From NCBI GenBank assembly GCA_965228575.1, contig CBDDHW010000046.1, positions 1 through 8,896 of the forward strand: a stretch of 8,896 nucleotides of DNA, given 5' to 3'. The notes beneath the pieces are model-generated. The model saw only the letters and a list, made by a program, of their open reading frames with translations, did not search any database and was not told the origin of the DNA. Each line of letters starts with the position of its first letter. Position 1 is the first letter of the stretch. A program made the position numbers and the translations under genes. The DNA comes from UBA11612 sp965228575 (lineage in GTDB: Bacteria; Pseudomonadota; Alphaproteobacteria; Rhodospirillales; Rhodospirillaceae). This document shows, piece by piece, positions 1 through 5,767 of this stretch.

Positions 1-1
1 T

Positions 2-553
2 CCCGCTCCGGTCAAGGAACAAGATTACTTGCCTACCACTGCCGGCAATACCTGGACTTATGGCGGCAGTCAGCCTTATACCGCCACCGCCACCGGCACT
101 ACCAAAGACATTAACAGTAAGATCTATTACGAGATGGAAACCAAGCAAGGCTCTTCGGTCAATAAGTCTTATATCCTGAAGGAAAAAGGAGTTTATACCG
201 CTATTGGCATGGTGCCGGGTATGGGCACCCTGGAAATAATGATATTAAAAGAGGAAACCCCCGTTGGCAAACCTTGGGAGCAAACAACCACTACCAATGG
301 CGTAGACACGAAACTAACCTATACCATTGAAGAAAAGAATGTTTCTAAAACCGTAGAAGGCAAAACGTATGCTAACGTTATTCACGTAAAAATGGTAACC
401 AGTTACTCTTTGGCGGGCGAAGATTTTGGCTTTGGCGAGGATTCGGGCCTTAACTTAACCGCTCATTATTATTTTGCCAAAGGAGTGGGACTTATTTTAT
501 CGGATCTGGGAGATTACGGCGTAGCTCCTTTGCTGACCTACCAGGTGAAATAA
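2..553 (+). CDS. Hypothetical secreted/lipoprotein-like protein, 3' part only
   Basis: The reading frame is open from base 2, nine codons before the first possible start (a TTG at 29), so the true start lies left of the window and about 183 C-terminal residues are visible. The visible part opens with DYLPTTAGNTWTY. This resembles the 'YFPL..GNTWTY' opening seen just after the signal peptide or lipobox in many Bacteroidota exported proteins of unknown function (family knowledge, not checked). The rest is Thr/Gly/Tyr-rich with alternating hydrophobic residues and no cysteine, which suggests a beta-rich fold. It ends with a TAA at 551-553, and two stem-loops follow. I do not recognise a specific family and assign no function. 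Export is an inference, because the N-terminus is not in view. Confidence 0.75.
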   Translation, partial: PAPVKEQDYLPTTAGNTWTYGGSQPYTATATGTTKDINSKIYYEMETKQGSSVNKSYILKEKGVYTAIGMVPGMGTLEIMILKEETPVGKPWEQTTTTNGVDTKLTYTIEEKNVSKTVEGKTYANVIHVKMVTSYSLAGEDFGFGEDSGLNLTAHYYFAKGVGLILSDLGDYGVAPLLTYQVK

Positions 554-561
554 ATAATTAA

Positions 562-601
562 ACTGCTTTTCCGGGTCGGAAACCCAATCTAAAAAAGCAG
601 T
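562..601 (+). other. Stem-loop just after the first gene
   Basis: ACTGCTTTT (562-570) pairs with AAAAGCAGT (593-601), and inside it GGGT (573-576) pairs with ACCC (582-585). It starts 9 bases after the stop codon and precedes a second, better terminator. It may act as a 3'-end stabilising hairpin or as part of a tandem terminator. Confidence 0.5.
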
Positions 602-614
602 ACAATCAAAAAAC

Positions 615-652
615 AAAAAGGCAGTGGCGTACAACCGTCACTGCCTTTTTTA
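615..652 (+). terminator. Rho-independent terminator of the first gene
   Basis: AAAAAGGCAGTG (615-626) is perfectly complementary to CACTGCCTTTTT (639-650), with a 12-base loop and a T tract on the 3' side. The A tract on the 5' side makes it potentially bidirectional. It lies about 60 bases after the stop codon at 553. Confidence 0.85.
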
Positions 653-714
653 TTATAAAACCAATCATACCAAATAGAAATTAGGGAAGGTAAATTGTAA
701 ATGGTTCGGCCAAG

Positions 715-939
715 AAAGCGGTAGCAAAGAAGAGACTACGTCAATCGGGGCAACGAGGGCCTGCTGGTTTTCCGGTGTCGCAAGCATTCCGTCATGCGTA
801 GGAACGTGCCGCGGCACGTTCTTACAGGAAAGGAAAAGCAGCCCGCCCGAGTGCCCCAACGGGGTCTGCCGGCCAGGAGGTATACTTGAATTCGGAAATC
901 GCAGTAGCACCAGTGCCTGGAAACTTGAAAAGGCTCCAC
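715..939. repeat. Structured dispersed repeat, copy A
   Basis: This intergenic block shares an ordered series of conserved segments with 5328-5535 in the same orientation. These are AAAGCGGTAGCAAA (715-728), TTCCGGTG (770-777), GCATTCCG (784-791), ACTTGAAT (884-891) and the 17-base ACTTGAAAAGGCTCCAC (923-939), with diverged spacers between them. It contains a perfect 20-bp palindrome at 802-821. On the minus strand, spurious ORFs here translate part of the repeat as EPFQVSR, as they also do in copy B. No transposase is present. It could be a non-autonomous mobile repeat or a family of structured RNAs. The order of shared blocks is directly visible; the nature of the element is inferred. Confidence 0.75.
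799..824. repeat. Perfect 20-bp palindrome inside repeat copy A
   Basis: Bases 802-821 (GAACGTGCCG followed by its exact reverse complement) form a perfect inverted repeat with no spacer. A G-T wobble and two further pairs extend it to 799-824. Copy B has a 12-bp palindrome (5389-5400) in the corresponding part of the repeat. Confidence 0.8.
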
Positions 940-1008
940 AAAACTTTATCCTGGCCATAGCACAAACCAATTGGCAACAACCAGGAATTTACAATTCTCA
1001 TTTTAAAT

Positions 1009-1057
1009 AAAATACCGCAAAAGCGCCGGACCTAGCTCTCGGTTTTGGCGGTATTTT
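1009..1057. terminator. Long hairpin, probable terminator downstream of the VOC gene
   Basis: AAAATACCG (1009-1017) pairs with CGGTATTTT (1049-1057). Inside it, CAAAA (1018-1022) faces TTTTG (1043-1047), and a further CCG/CGG pair lies beyond a small bulge. It lies about 110 bases past the stop of the leftward VOC gene, and A/T tracts on both sides would suit termination on either strand. The remainder of 940-1164 shows nothing I can call. A 10-base inverted pair, AATTGTAAAT (693-702) and ATTTACAATT (987-996), flanks repeat copy A at a distance. Confidence 0.45.
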
Positions 1058-1164
1058 AGTAGATTTTAGAAGTTATTACCAAATTTAATCCACCCATTTT
1101 AAATAATTTTCCGAAAACTTTTCAGCCAGAGATCCGGGTCATCTTTCAAACGAGAGTCTTTGCA

Positions 1165-1675
1165 TTATCCGGCTGCTACATATTCCTGTTCGGAGGCTTG
1201 CAACAGGGTAGGTATATGGATTTTTCTCATTTGCAGCATGGCCGCCATCACCCGTGTTGCTTTCTCCTTATCCGGGTCCTGCAGCAACTGACTTAAAATA
1301 AGCGGTACAATTTGCCACGATAAACCAAATTTATCTTTTAACCAGCCGCATTGGCTTTCTTGCCCACCCGCGGTAAGTTTCTCCCATTTTTCATCAATTT
1401 CCTCCTGCGTGTCACAGGTAATTACAAACGAGATGGCCTCGGTAAAAGGAAACCGGGGACCGCCGTTTAAAGCAATAAATTCCTGGCCGTCCAGGGTGAA
1501 AGAACCGGTCATTACGGTTCCCTTAGGGCCCGGTCCATTGTCGCCGTAGCGGGTCAAGCTGTTAATTTTTGAATTCTTAAAAATAGAGGTGTAAAAATAA
1601 ATTGCTTCTTCCGCTTGATGGTCGAACCACATAAACGGAGTAATTTTTCTGCTTACTTTTTTGCTCTTTTTCCAT
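1165..1675 (-). CDS. VOC (glyoxalase/PhnB-like) superfamily protein, frame broken near the start
   Basis: The protein runs from KITPFMWFDHQAEEAIYFY through SGQ-like strands (SFTLDGQEFIALNGG) to NKFGLSWQIVP-like KDKFGLSWQIVP. This pattern is typical of the PhnB / '3-demethylubiquinone-9 3-methyltransferase' group (PF06983) of the vicinal-oxygen-chelate superfamily. These are small cytoplasmic proteins of usually unknown substrate. The in-frame ATG at 1818 would add about 54 residues unlike the family and is probably false. A better start is the ATG at 1675: reading ATG GAA AAA GAG CAA AAA and deleting one A from the six-A run (T run at 1657-1662 on the given strand) gives MEKEQKVSRKITPF, about 169 residues, the usual family length. 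Without that correction the only nearby in-frame ATG is at 1632, inside the domain. It is divergent from the GH5 gene. Family call sure; exact start inferred. Confidence 0.85.
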
Positions 1676-1839
1676 AATCTTTTATAACTAAACGGTTTAA
1701 ACAAATCTGCCGGATTATAACGAGAAAGAAGAGGTACAAAAACGACAAGAATCGGGGCATTTGCGCCAAAAAATACTATTCCTTTTAAAGCTCGAAAACA
1801 TCTGCTCGCTTGGGGCATTCCGCTAAATAAAACTGCTTG

Positions 1840-1870
1840 TTTGGGTGCTCAAAATTTAGTTTCTTATCTG
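1840..1870 (+). promoter_or_regulatory. Possible promoter of the GH5 gene
   Basis: TTTG at 1840-1843, a 21-base spacer and TATCTG at 1865-1870 loosely match the Bacteroidota housekeeping consensus (TTTG, 19-21 bases, TAnnTTTG). It lies 17 bases before the start codon, so the leader would be very short. This is a weak match. Confidence 0.25.
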
Positions 1871-1887
1871 CCTAAACCGGAAAACTT

Positions 1888-3057
1888 ATGAAAGCAACTT
1901 TATTCAGCCGCGGGTACCAAGTAACATTTGTAATTCTTGTTTGGCTAGGCTTATTTATTTTACTGCCGGCTACCGGGTGGGCGCAAACCAATAGCAACAG
2001 TCCTACGCTTTTCCCGGTAAAACGAGGAACCAACATTAGCCATTGGCTGTCGCAAAGTACGCGGGTGGGAGCAGAGCGCGAAGCTTTTTTTACCGAAAAA
2101 GATGTGGCTAACATTGCTTCGCTGGGCTTCGACCATATCCGGTTGCCCCTCGACGAAATGCAGCTGTGGAACGAAGCCGGAGAGAAAGAACCGGAAGCAT
2201 TTGCCTTGTTGCACCAGGCTCTTAACTGGTGCCAGAAATACCAGCTAAAAACCGTGGTGGATCTGCACATTCTGCGCTCGCATTATTTTGATGCTGCCGA
2301 GAAGCCGCTCTTTACCCAGGCTGCTGCCCAAGAACGTTTTTACCAATGCTGGCGCGATCTTTCCGCCGAAATGAAAAAGTACCCGGTAACGCAGGTAGCC
2401 TACGAGCTCATGAACGAACCCGTAGCGGACAACCCGGAGGACTGGAACAAGATAGTGGAAAAAGCCATTCAGGTAATTCGGGCCAGGGAGCCGAACCGGA
2501 TAATAGTGGTAGGTTCTAACCGCTGGCAATCGCACGAGGAATTTGATAAACTGCGAATCCCCGCCAACGATAAAAATTTGCTGCTGAGCTTTCATTATTA
2601 CCTGCCTTTCCTGCTGACGCACTACCAGGCCAGCTGGACGAAAACGGCCAAATACAACGGCCCGGTGCATTACCCCGGCCGCACCGTTACCGACGAAGAA
2701 CTGGCTGCCCAACCCACCGAAATAGCTAAACTGGTAACCAACTACGAGAAGAGCAAGATTAAAACTGTTTACAACGCCGTGAAATTTCAGGAAGATTTTC
2801 AGAAACCCCTGGATTTTGCCCGCCGGCACGGTTTAAAATTGTACTGCGGCGAATGGGGAGCGCTGAATACGGCGCCGAAACCTGACCGCTTGCGCTGGTA
2901 CCAGGATATGGTAGCTGTATTAGAGAAAAACAACATAGCCTGGGCCAACTGGGACTATAAAGGTGGGGGCTTTGGCTTTACTAACGCCCAAGGCGAAAAT
3001 TACCAGCCGGAGATGATTAAAATACTAACCGGTAAAGAAGTTACAGCTAAAAAATAA
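1888..3057 (+). CDS. Secreted glycoside hydrolase family 5 (cellulase-like) protein
   Basis: A complete 389-residue enzyme. Residues 1-32 form a Sec signal peptide (hydrophobic core about 12-28, likely cleavage at GWA-Q33). The mature part is a (beta/alpha)8 barrel of glycosidase clan A. R85 lies in HIRLP, H127 in VDLHI, N176 and the acid/base E177 in ELMNEP, H236 and Y238 in FHYY, the nucleophile E322 in YCGEWGA, and W355 in ANWDYKGG. All expected GH5 catalytic residues are present, so it should be an active retaining beta-glycosidase. The substrate (beta-glucan, mannan or another) cannot be read from the sequence, and no carbohydrate-binding module is attached. It starts 212 bases from the likely VOC start on the other strand and stands alone, followed by a repeat-bearing gap. 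The ATG is followed directly by the signal peptide, which supports this start. Confidence 0.93.
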   Translation: MKATLFSRGYQVTFVILVWLGLFILLPATGWAQTNSNSPTLFPVKRGTNISHWLSQSTRVGAEREAFFTEKDVANIASLGFDHIRLPLDEMQLWNEAGEKEPEAFALLHQALNWCQKYQLKTVVDLHILRSHYFDAAEKPLFTQAAAQERFYQCWRDLSAEMKKYPVTQVAYELMNEPVADNPEDWNKIVEKAIQVIRAREPNRIIVVGSNRWQSHEEFDKLRIPANDKNLLLSFHYYLPFLLTHYQASWTKTAKYNGPVHYPGRTVTDEELAAQPTEIAKLVTNYEKSKIKTVYNAVKFQEDFQKPLDFARRHGLKLYCGEWGALNTAPKPDRLRWYQDMVAVLEKNNIAWANWDYKGGGFGFTNAQGENYQPEMIKILTGKEVTAKK

Positions 3058-3140
3058 TTTTACTTAAACAAAGAGCTTACTTCAGATTTTTGCCCGGCTT
3101 AGTGACGCCGCAGGTATTATAACGCCATTTGTGCGGTAAA

Positions 3141-3286
3141 GTACTTTTTTCTAGGTGTAGTTTTCAACTACACCCCCTTTATTCGGTTTACAGGAAGCAA
3201 CAGCTACTGGTCATTTAATTAGGAGAAGGATAATGCCGCAATGGCTCATATAGAAGGGTGTAGTTGAAAACTACACCCAGAAGTAC
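3141..3286. repeat. REPIN/BIME-like pair of inverted palindromes
   Basis: GGTGTAGTT-TTC-AACTACACC (3154-3174, perfect 9-bp stem) and, 81 bases on, GGGTGTAGTT-GAA-AACTACACCC (3256-3278, perfect 10-bp stem) are reverse complements of each other, including the loop. The outer flanks also mirror one another: GTACTTTTTTCT on the left and AGAAGTAC on the right. Two small hairpins with a GTAG-containing stem in head-to-head arrangement is the layout of REPINs/BIMEs, which RAYT (IS200/IS605-like) transposases mobilise. No transposase is present here. The inverted pairs are seen directly; the REPIN assignment is inferred. The rest of 3058-3494 holds a GTACGG/CCGTAC hairpin (3283-3305), an 8-bp-arm palindrome (3379-3396) and no gene. 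Confidence 0.75.
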
Positions 3287-3470
3287 GGCGCTTTCGGTAC
3301 CGTACAACTTACTTTATTATAAATAGACACCAGTACCAAGACACTAGTATTAAAACTAAGTAATACCTACTTGTTTGTTATTCAACAGGTTGAATATGTA
3401 TTTCTAAGTTAGGATTACATCATTAAATACGTCCTTTTACTTAGCTAAGGTGACGTTCAGGTTATAAATA

Positions 3471-3494
3471 AAAAAGGGGCTTTGGCCCCTTTTT
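3471..3494 (-). terminator. Terminator of the NmrA-like gene
   Basis: AAAAAGGGGC (3471-3480) and GCCCCTTTTT (3485-3494) form a perfect 10-bp stem with loop TTTG. The stem touches the stop codon (3495-3497) of the leftward NmrA-like gene. Read leftward it ends in a T tract (more T/A beyond 3471), so it is a standard intrinsic terminator, possibly acting in both directions. Confidence 0.85.
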
Positions 3495-4385
3495 CTATGC
3501 TGTAGCATAAGCTTCGGCAAATGCCGGAGCAAAAGCCTCGAATTTTGTTTTGCCGAATACCGGCGTTTTTTGCTGCCGATATTCGGCAAACATTTCCCCG
3601 CTGCGCATGGCGGCCCCCACTTCGGTGTAATTTTTAGCTACTTCTTCGGGTAAGCCGGCTTGCAGCATGGCGCCCAGCGTATCCTGATCCGGGAAGTCTA
3701 CCCAGCGCAGGTCGGGTTTGCCGACGGCCTGGCCCAAAACAGCAGCGATTTCGGTGGTAGTGCGTTCGTCGGATACAAGATACCGGATGCTTTTGCCCCT
3801 AAAGTTTAAATGAAGTAATTCTTCCGCGGCCACTTCGGCAATATCCTCCGTGGCTACTAACGTTAGTTTGGTTTCTGCCCCAAAGTTACTTCCTAAAATC
3901 CCTATGTGCTTAGCCATGGCCGCGTTGTTCAGAAAGTTGTAATAAAAATAACCCGGCCGTAAATGTAAAACATGCACGCCTTCCAGCTCATTTAAAGCTT
4001 CTTCTACGTAATGAATGCCGCTTACCGGACCGCAGCCTGCCGGCATATGCGCCCCGATACTGCTTAAGTTTACCACGTATTTCACTCCGGTGGCTTGTAT
4101 AGCGGCGGCATATTTTTTACCCACTTGGGCAATGTATTGCGGCCAATTGGGCTCCGAAATAGTAGGCGGCACCATGGTATAAACGGCATCGGCGCCGGTA
4201 AAAGCCTGAACTAAGAAGGCCTCATCGTCTACCGAGCCAATGGCGGCTTTGGCGCCGAGTTTTTCTATTTCGGCCGTTTTAGCGGCTTTGCTGCTAATAA
4301 TGGTTACCTGGTGGCCGGCATTAACTAAGTGCTGCGCCAAGGGTTTGCTGATGTGTCCTAAAGAACCAGTTACAACGTATTTCAT
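3495..4385 (-). CDS. NmrA-family NAD(P)-binding oxidoreductase (QOR2-like)
   Basis: A 296-residue cytoplasmic Rossmann-fold protein starting MKYVVTGSLGHISKPL. The dinucleotide-binding turn T6-G7-S-L-G10-H-I-S is the G-x-x-G-x-x-(G/S) form common in Bacteroidota NmrA-like proteins, and an NLSSIGAH stretch (106-113) and RPGYFYYNFL (143-152) are also typical. The family includes NADPH-sensing and quinone-reductase-like members (QOR2); the actual substrate is unknown. I chose the ATG at 4385 rather than the ATG at 4442, because the extra 19 residues precede the first beta strand and would run back across the promoter and operator. The gene is divergent from the hxlR-type gene, and an NmrA/QOR-like enzyme beside its HxlR regulator is a common arrangement. 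The frame is intact and is followed at once by a terminator. Confidence 0.9.
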   Translation of the reverse strand: MKYVVTGSLGHISKPLAQHLVNAGHQVTIISSKAAKTAEIEKLGAKAAIGSVDDEAFLVQAFTGADAVYTMVPPTISEPNWPQYIAQVGKKYAAAIQATGVKYVVNLSSIGAHMPAGCGPVSGIHYVEEALNELEGVHVLHLRPGYFYYNFLNNAAMAKHIGILGSNFGAETKLTLVATEDIAEVAAEELLHLNFRGKSIRYLVSDERTTTEIAAVLGQAVGKPDLRWVDFPDQDTLGAMLQAGLPEEVAKNYTEVGAAMRSGEMFAEYRQQKTPVFGKTKFEAFAPAFAEAYATA

Positions 4386-4394
4386 AATATTATT

Positions 4395-4425
4395 TTTGAT
4401 TATTGTTGGTTCAAAGGTATATTCG
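4395..4425 (+). promoter_or_regulatory. Promoter of the hxlR-type gene
   Basis: TTTG at 4395-4398, a 19-base spacer and TATATTCG at 4418-4425 match TTTG-N19-TAnnTTTG with a single mismatch. The predicted start of transcription falls near 4432, inside the operator, about 40 bases before the ATG at 4473. It overlaps the divergent NmrA promoter. Confidence 0.6.
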
Positions 4426-4443
4426 TACTTACTTTTATACAAG
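4412..4443 (-). promoter_or_regulatory. Promoter of the NmrA-like gene
   Basis: On the minus strand, CTTG (4443-4440) is followed after 20 bases by TACCTTTG (4419-4412), a full match to the Bacteroidota -7 element TAnnTTTG. The start codon lies 26 bases further on at 4385. The -33 part overlaps the GTACTT/AAGTAC inverted repeat. Confidence 0.7.
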
Positions 4444-4446
4444 TAC
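4425..4446. promoter_or_regulatory. HxlR-type operator between the divergent genes
   Basis: GTACTT (4425-4430), 10 bases, AAGTAC (4441-4446) is a perfect inverted repeat; ACTTACTTTTATACAAGT has the look of known HxlR-family sites (ACTTAC...GTAAGT type). A second, overlapping inverted pair TACTT-N6-AAGTA lies at 4444-4459, and GTACTTAC is repeated directly at 4425 and 4443. The site covers the -33 of the NmrA promoter and the start region of the hxlR promoter, so a bound dimer could repress both. Binding itself is inferred. Confidence 0.65.
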
Positions 4447-4472
4447 TTACCCCAAAGTAGGTAGCCATTGCC

Positions 4473-4833
4473 ATGACCAAAGTGAAAGAAGCTTCCACGA
4501 ATAATAGTAATAAAACCACGGCTTTGTTTACCTGCCCGGTAACCTATACGCTCGCTAAAATTGGGGGCCGCTGGAAGCCGCTAATTATTTATAACCTGCT
4601 CCCGGGGCCCAAACGGTACGGCGAATTAAAAAGGCTGATTCCGGCCATTACCGAAAAAATGCTGATCCAGCATTTAAAAGAACTCGAAGCAGACCAACTC
4701 GTGAGCCGTAAAGCCCTGGCCGTAGTGCCGCCCGCACGTAGAATACAGCTTAACTCCCGCCGGCCACGAACTTGGCCCCGCTATGCAGGAAATGGCAAAC
4801 TGGGGTTTCAAACACCGCGACCACGAAGATTAA
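4473..4833 (+). CDS. HxlR-family winged-helix regulator, frame broken in the C-terminal quarter
   Basis: The first 87 residues are a typical HxlR domain: C21-P in FTCPV (the N-terminal cysteine that senses electrophiles or disulfide stress in family members such as YodB), ALAKIGGRW-like TLAKIGGRWKPLIIYNLL, then RYGELKRLIPAITEKMLIQHLKELEADQLV with the recognition helix. After VVPP the annotated frame turns into Arg/Pro-rich residues unlike the family and stops at 4841. Removing one base at 4731-4735 (CCG CCC g CAC GTA) continues as HVEYSLTPAGHELGPAMQ and ends FKHRDHED with a TAA at 4831-4833, giving a normal 119-residue protein. It is divergent from the NmrA-like gene and very probably controls it and itself through the shared operator. 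If the indel is real, the dimerisation helix at the C-terminus is lost. Confidence 0.85.
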
Positions 4834-4965
4834 GGAGGTAGTAGGTTTTAAGGGATGCGTTGTACATTTCTAGCTTTTTGTTTCTCAGCTAATGCGGAAA
4901 TAAGATAAAGTCTTTGTTCGCATAGCTGGCTGTATTTGCTTTGCTTTCAAGTTAAGTTGGGTTTC

Positions 4966-5010
4966 ACCCTTCCGCCCTGCGGGCACCTTCCCTAAAAACA
5001 GGGAAGGAGA
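4966..5010. repeat. Double-hairpin intergenic repeat
   Basis: GCCC-TGC-GGGC (4974-4984) is followed directly by CCTTCCCT-AAAAAC-AGGGAAGG (4986-5007), both perfect. This short 'CCGCCCTGCGGGCACC' plus 'CCTTCCCT..AGGGAAGG' layout resembles interspersed repeats seen in many bacteria. It might also end transcription from the hxlR-type gene. The surrounding gap 4842-5767 has no gene I can support. Confidence 0.6.
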
Positions 5011-5021
5011 TGCGGCTTTGG

Positions 5022-5049
5022 CAGTTATCAATTACCAGTTATCAGTTGC
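5022..5049. repeat. Four tandem heptamers
   Basis: CAGTTAT, CAATTAC, CAGTTAT and CAGTTGC stand in perfect 7-base register, 12 bases after the double hairpin. The two 14-base halves differ at two positions. Confidence 0.7.
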
Positions 5050-5056
5050 TATTTAC

Positions 5057-5102
5057 TGCAGAGTGATTCCGCCAAAAGAATCGGTTCGCATCATTCTCTG
5101 CA
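5057..5102. other. Intergenic stem-loop
   Basis: TGCAGAG-TGAT (5057-5066) can pair with ATCATTCTCTGCA (5090-5102) around a two-base bulge. Inside it, GATTC (5065-5069) and GAATC (5078-5082) offer an alternative pairing. Role unknown. Confidence 0.45.
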
Positions 5103-5182
5103 CAAGGCTAAAGCTATTTATTTCATAACTAGCAGCGATGTTCCAATAAGCTATACTCAGTAAAATGAGGTGTCATTTTTTT

Positions 5183-5218
5183 CAGTCATTCAGGAGGAAT
5201 CTATTGAGCTACGAAGCG
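5183..5218. repeat. Possible short dispersed motif
   Basis: The stretch GTCATTCAGGAGGAATCT, followed by ATTGAGCTACGAAGCG, resembles the 'TCATT..GAGGAATCT..' intergenic repeats common in Bacteroidota genomes. Only one copy is in this window, so this rests on general familiarity. Confidence 0.25.
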
Positions 5219-5269
5219 AAACAGTTCCCTTTGAATAACAGAAAAGAAATACAAGTTAAAAATTCAAAA

Positions 5270-5299
5270 TTACTTCGCATTAGCTCGAATGCAAAGTAA
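5270..5299. other. Intergenic stem-loop before repeat copy B
   Basis: TTACTTCGCATT (5270-5281) pairs with AATGCAAAGTAA (5288-5299) at 11 of 12 positions, with a six-base loop. It lies 28 bases before repeat copy B and may belong to the same element or to a separate repeat. Confidence 0.5.
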
Positions 5300-5327
5300 G
5301 CTCTACTCTCCCTCCGTCCAAATCAGA

Positions 5328-5535
5328 AAAGCGGTAGCAAAAGACAAACGACACTAGTTTGGCTGTGGAGGACCTTCTAAGGTTCCGGTGCTGCGCAGCA
5401 GCATTCCGCAGACACAGTCGAGGAAAGGAAGCTTAGACCGTCCGGAAGAGCCAAATGGGGCCCGCCGGCAACAAGGCAAACTTGAATGCGGAAGTCGCAT
5501 CAGCGCCAAAGCCTGGAGACTTGAAAAGGCTCCAC
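5328..5535. repeat. Structured dispersed repeat, copy B
   Basis: Second copy of the repeat at 715-939, same orientation. The shared blocks are AAAGCGGTAGCAAA (5328-5341), TTCCGGTG (5383-5390), GCATTCCG (5401-5408), ACTTGAAT (5480-5487) and ACTTGAAAAGGCTCCAC (5519-5535). The interior differs from copy A but still folds: CCTT/AAGG hairpin (about 5373-5382), a perfect 12-bp palindrome TGCTGCGCAGCA (5389-5400) and CTGTG (5363-5367) against CACAG (5413-5417). The change of sequence with retained pairing hints at selection on structure. Confidence 0.75.
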
Positions 5536-5574
5536 CGAAAACCCTTGATTAGAAGAATAAAGCCATATCAGCTT

Positions 5575-5618
5575 TTCAGCTAGCTGAACAGAAAATCTAC
5601 TATTATAAAATAGATTTT
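5575..5618. other. Two palindromes upstream of the DUF1080 gene
   Basis: TTCAGCTAGCTGAA (5575-5588) is a perfect 14-bp palindrome. Four bases later AAAATCTA (5592-5599) pairs with TAGATTTT (5611-5618). They lie 150-190 bases before the DUF1080 start codon. I see no convincing promoter match in 5619-5767. Confidence 0.4.
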
Positions 5619-5767
5619 TACCACATTTTAGCGGGTTTACCATCTTACTTTTACCAGTAGTAATAAATTGTATGTAAGGCATATAGAATGCTTTTAGAGC
5701 TTTATCTCTCTAATAATTGGTAGGTAGGCCAAGCAAATAATTAAACCCGGTAATTAGTAGAAAATCT

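Noticed and set aside
665..970. Minus-strand ORFs of 101 and 67 residues (also 736-939)
   Set aside because: They overlie repeat copy A, and the same EPFQVSR string appears in the ORF over copy B (5500-5682). The shared translation comes from the DNA repeat. No known domain is seen and the rest of the translation is not conserved between copies.
2245..2829. 194-residue minus-strand ORF, plus 1872-2270 and 1960-2214
   Set aside because: They lie antisense inside the well-supported GH5 gene, whose catalytic motifs are all intact in the + frame.
3141..3286. CRISPR array
   Set aside because: Only two palindromes in opposite orientation with one spacer between them. A CRISPR array needs several direct repeats.
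4386..4442. Longer NmrA start at ATG 4442
   Set aside because: The 19 extra residues precede the first Rossmann strand and would place the coding region over the promoter and operator.
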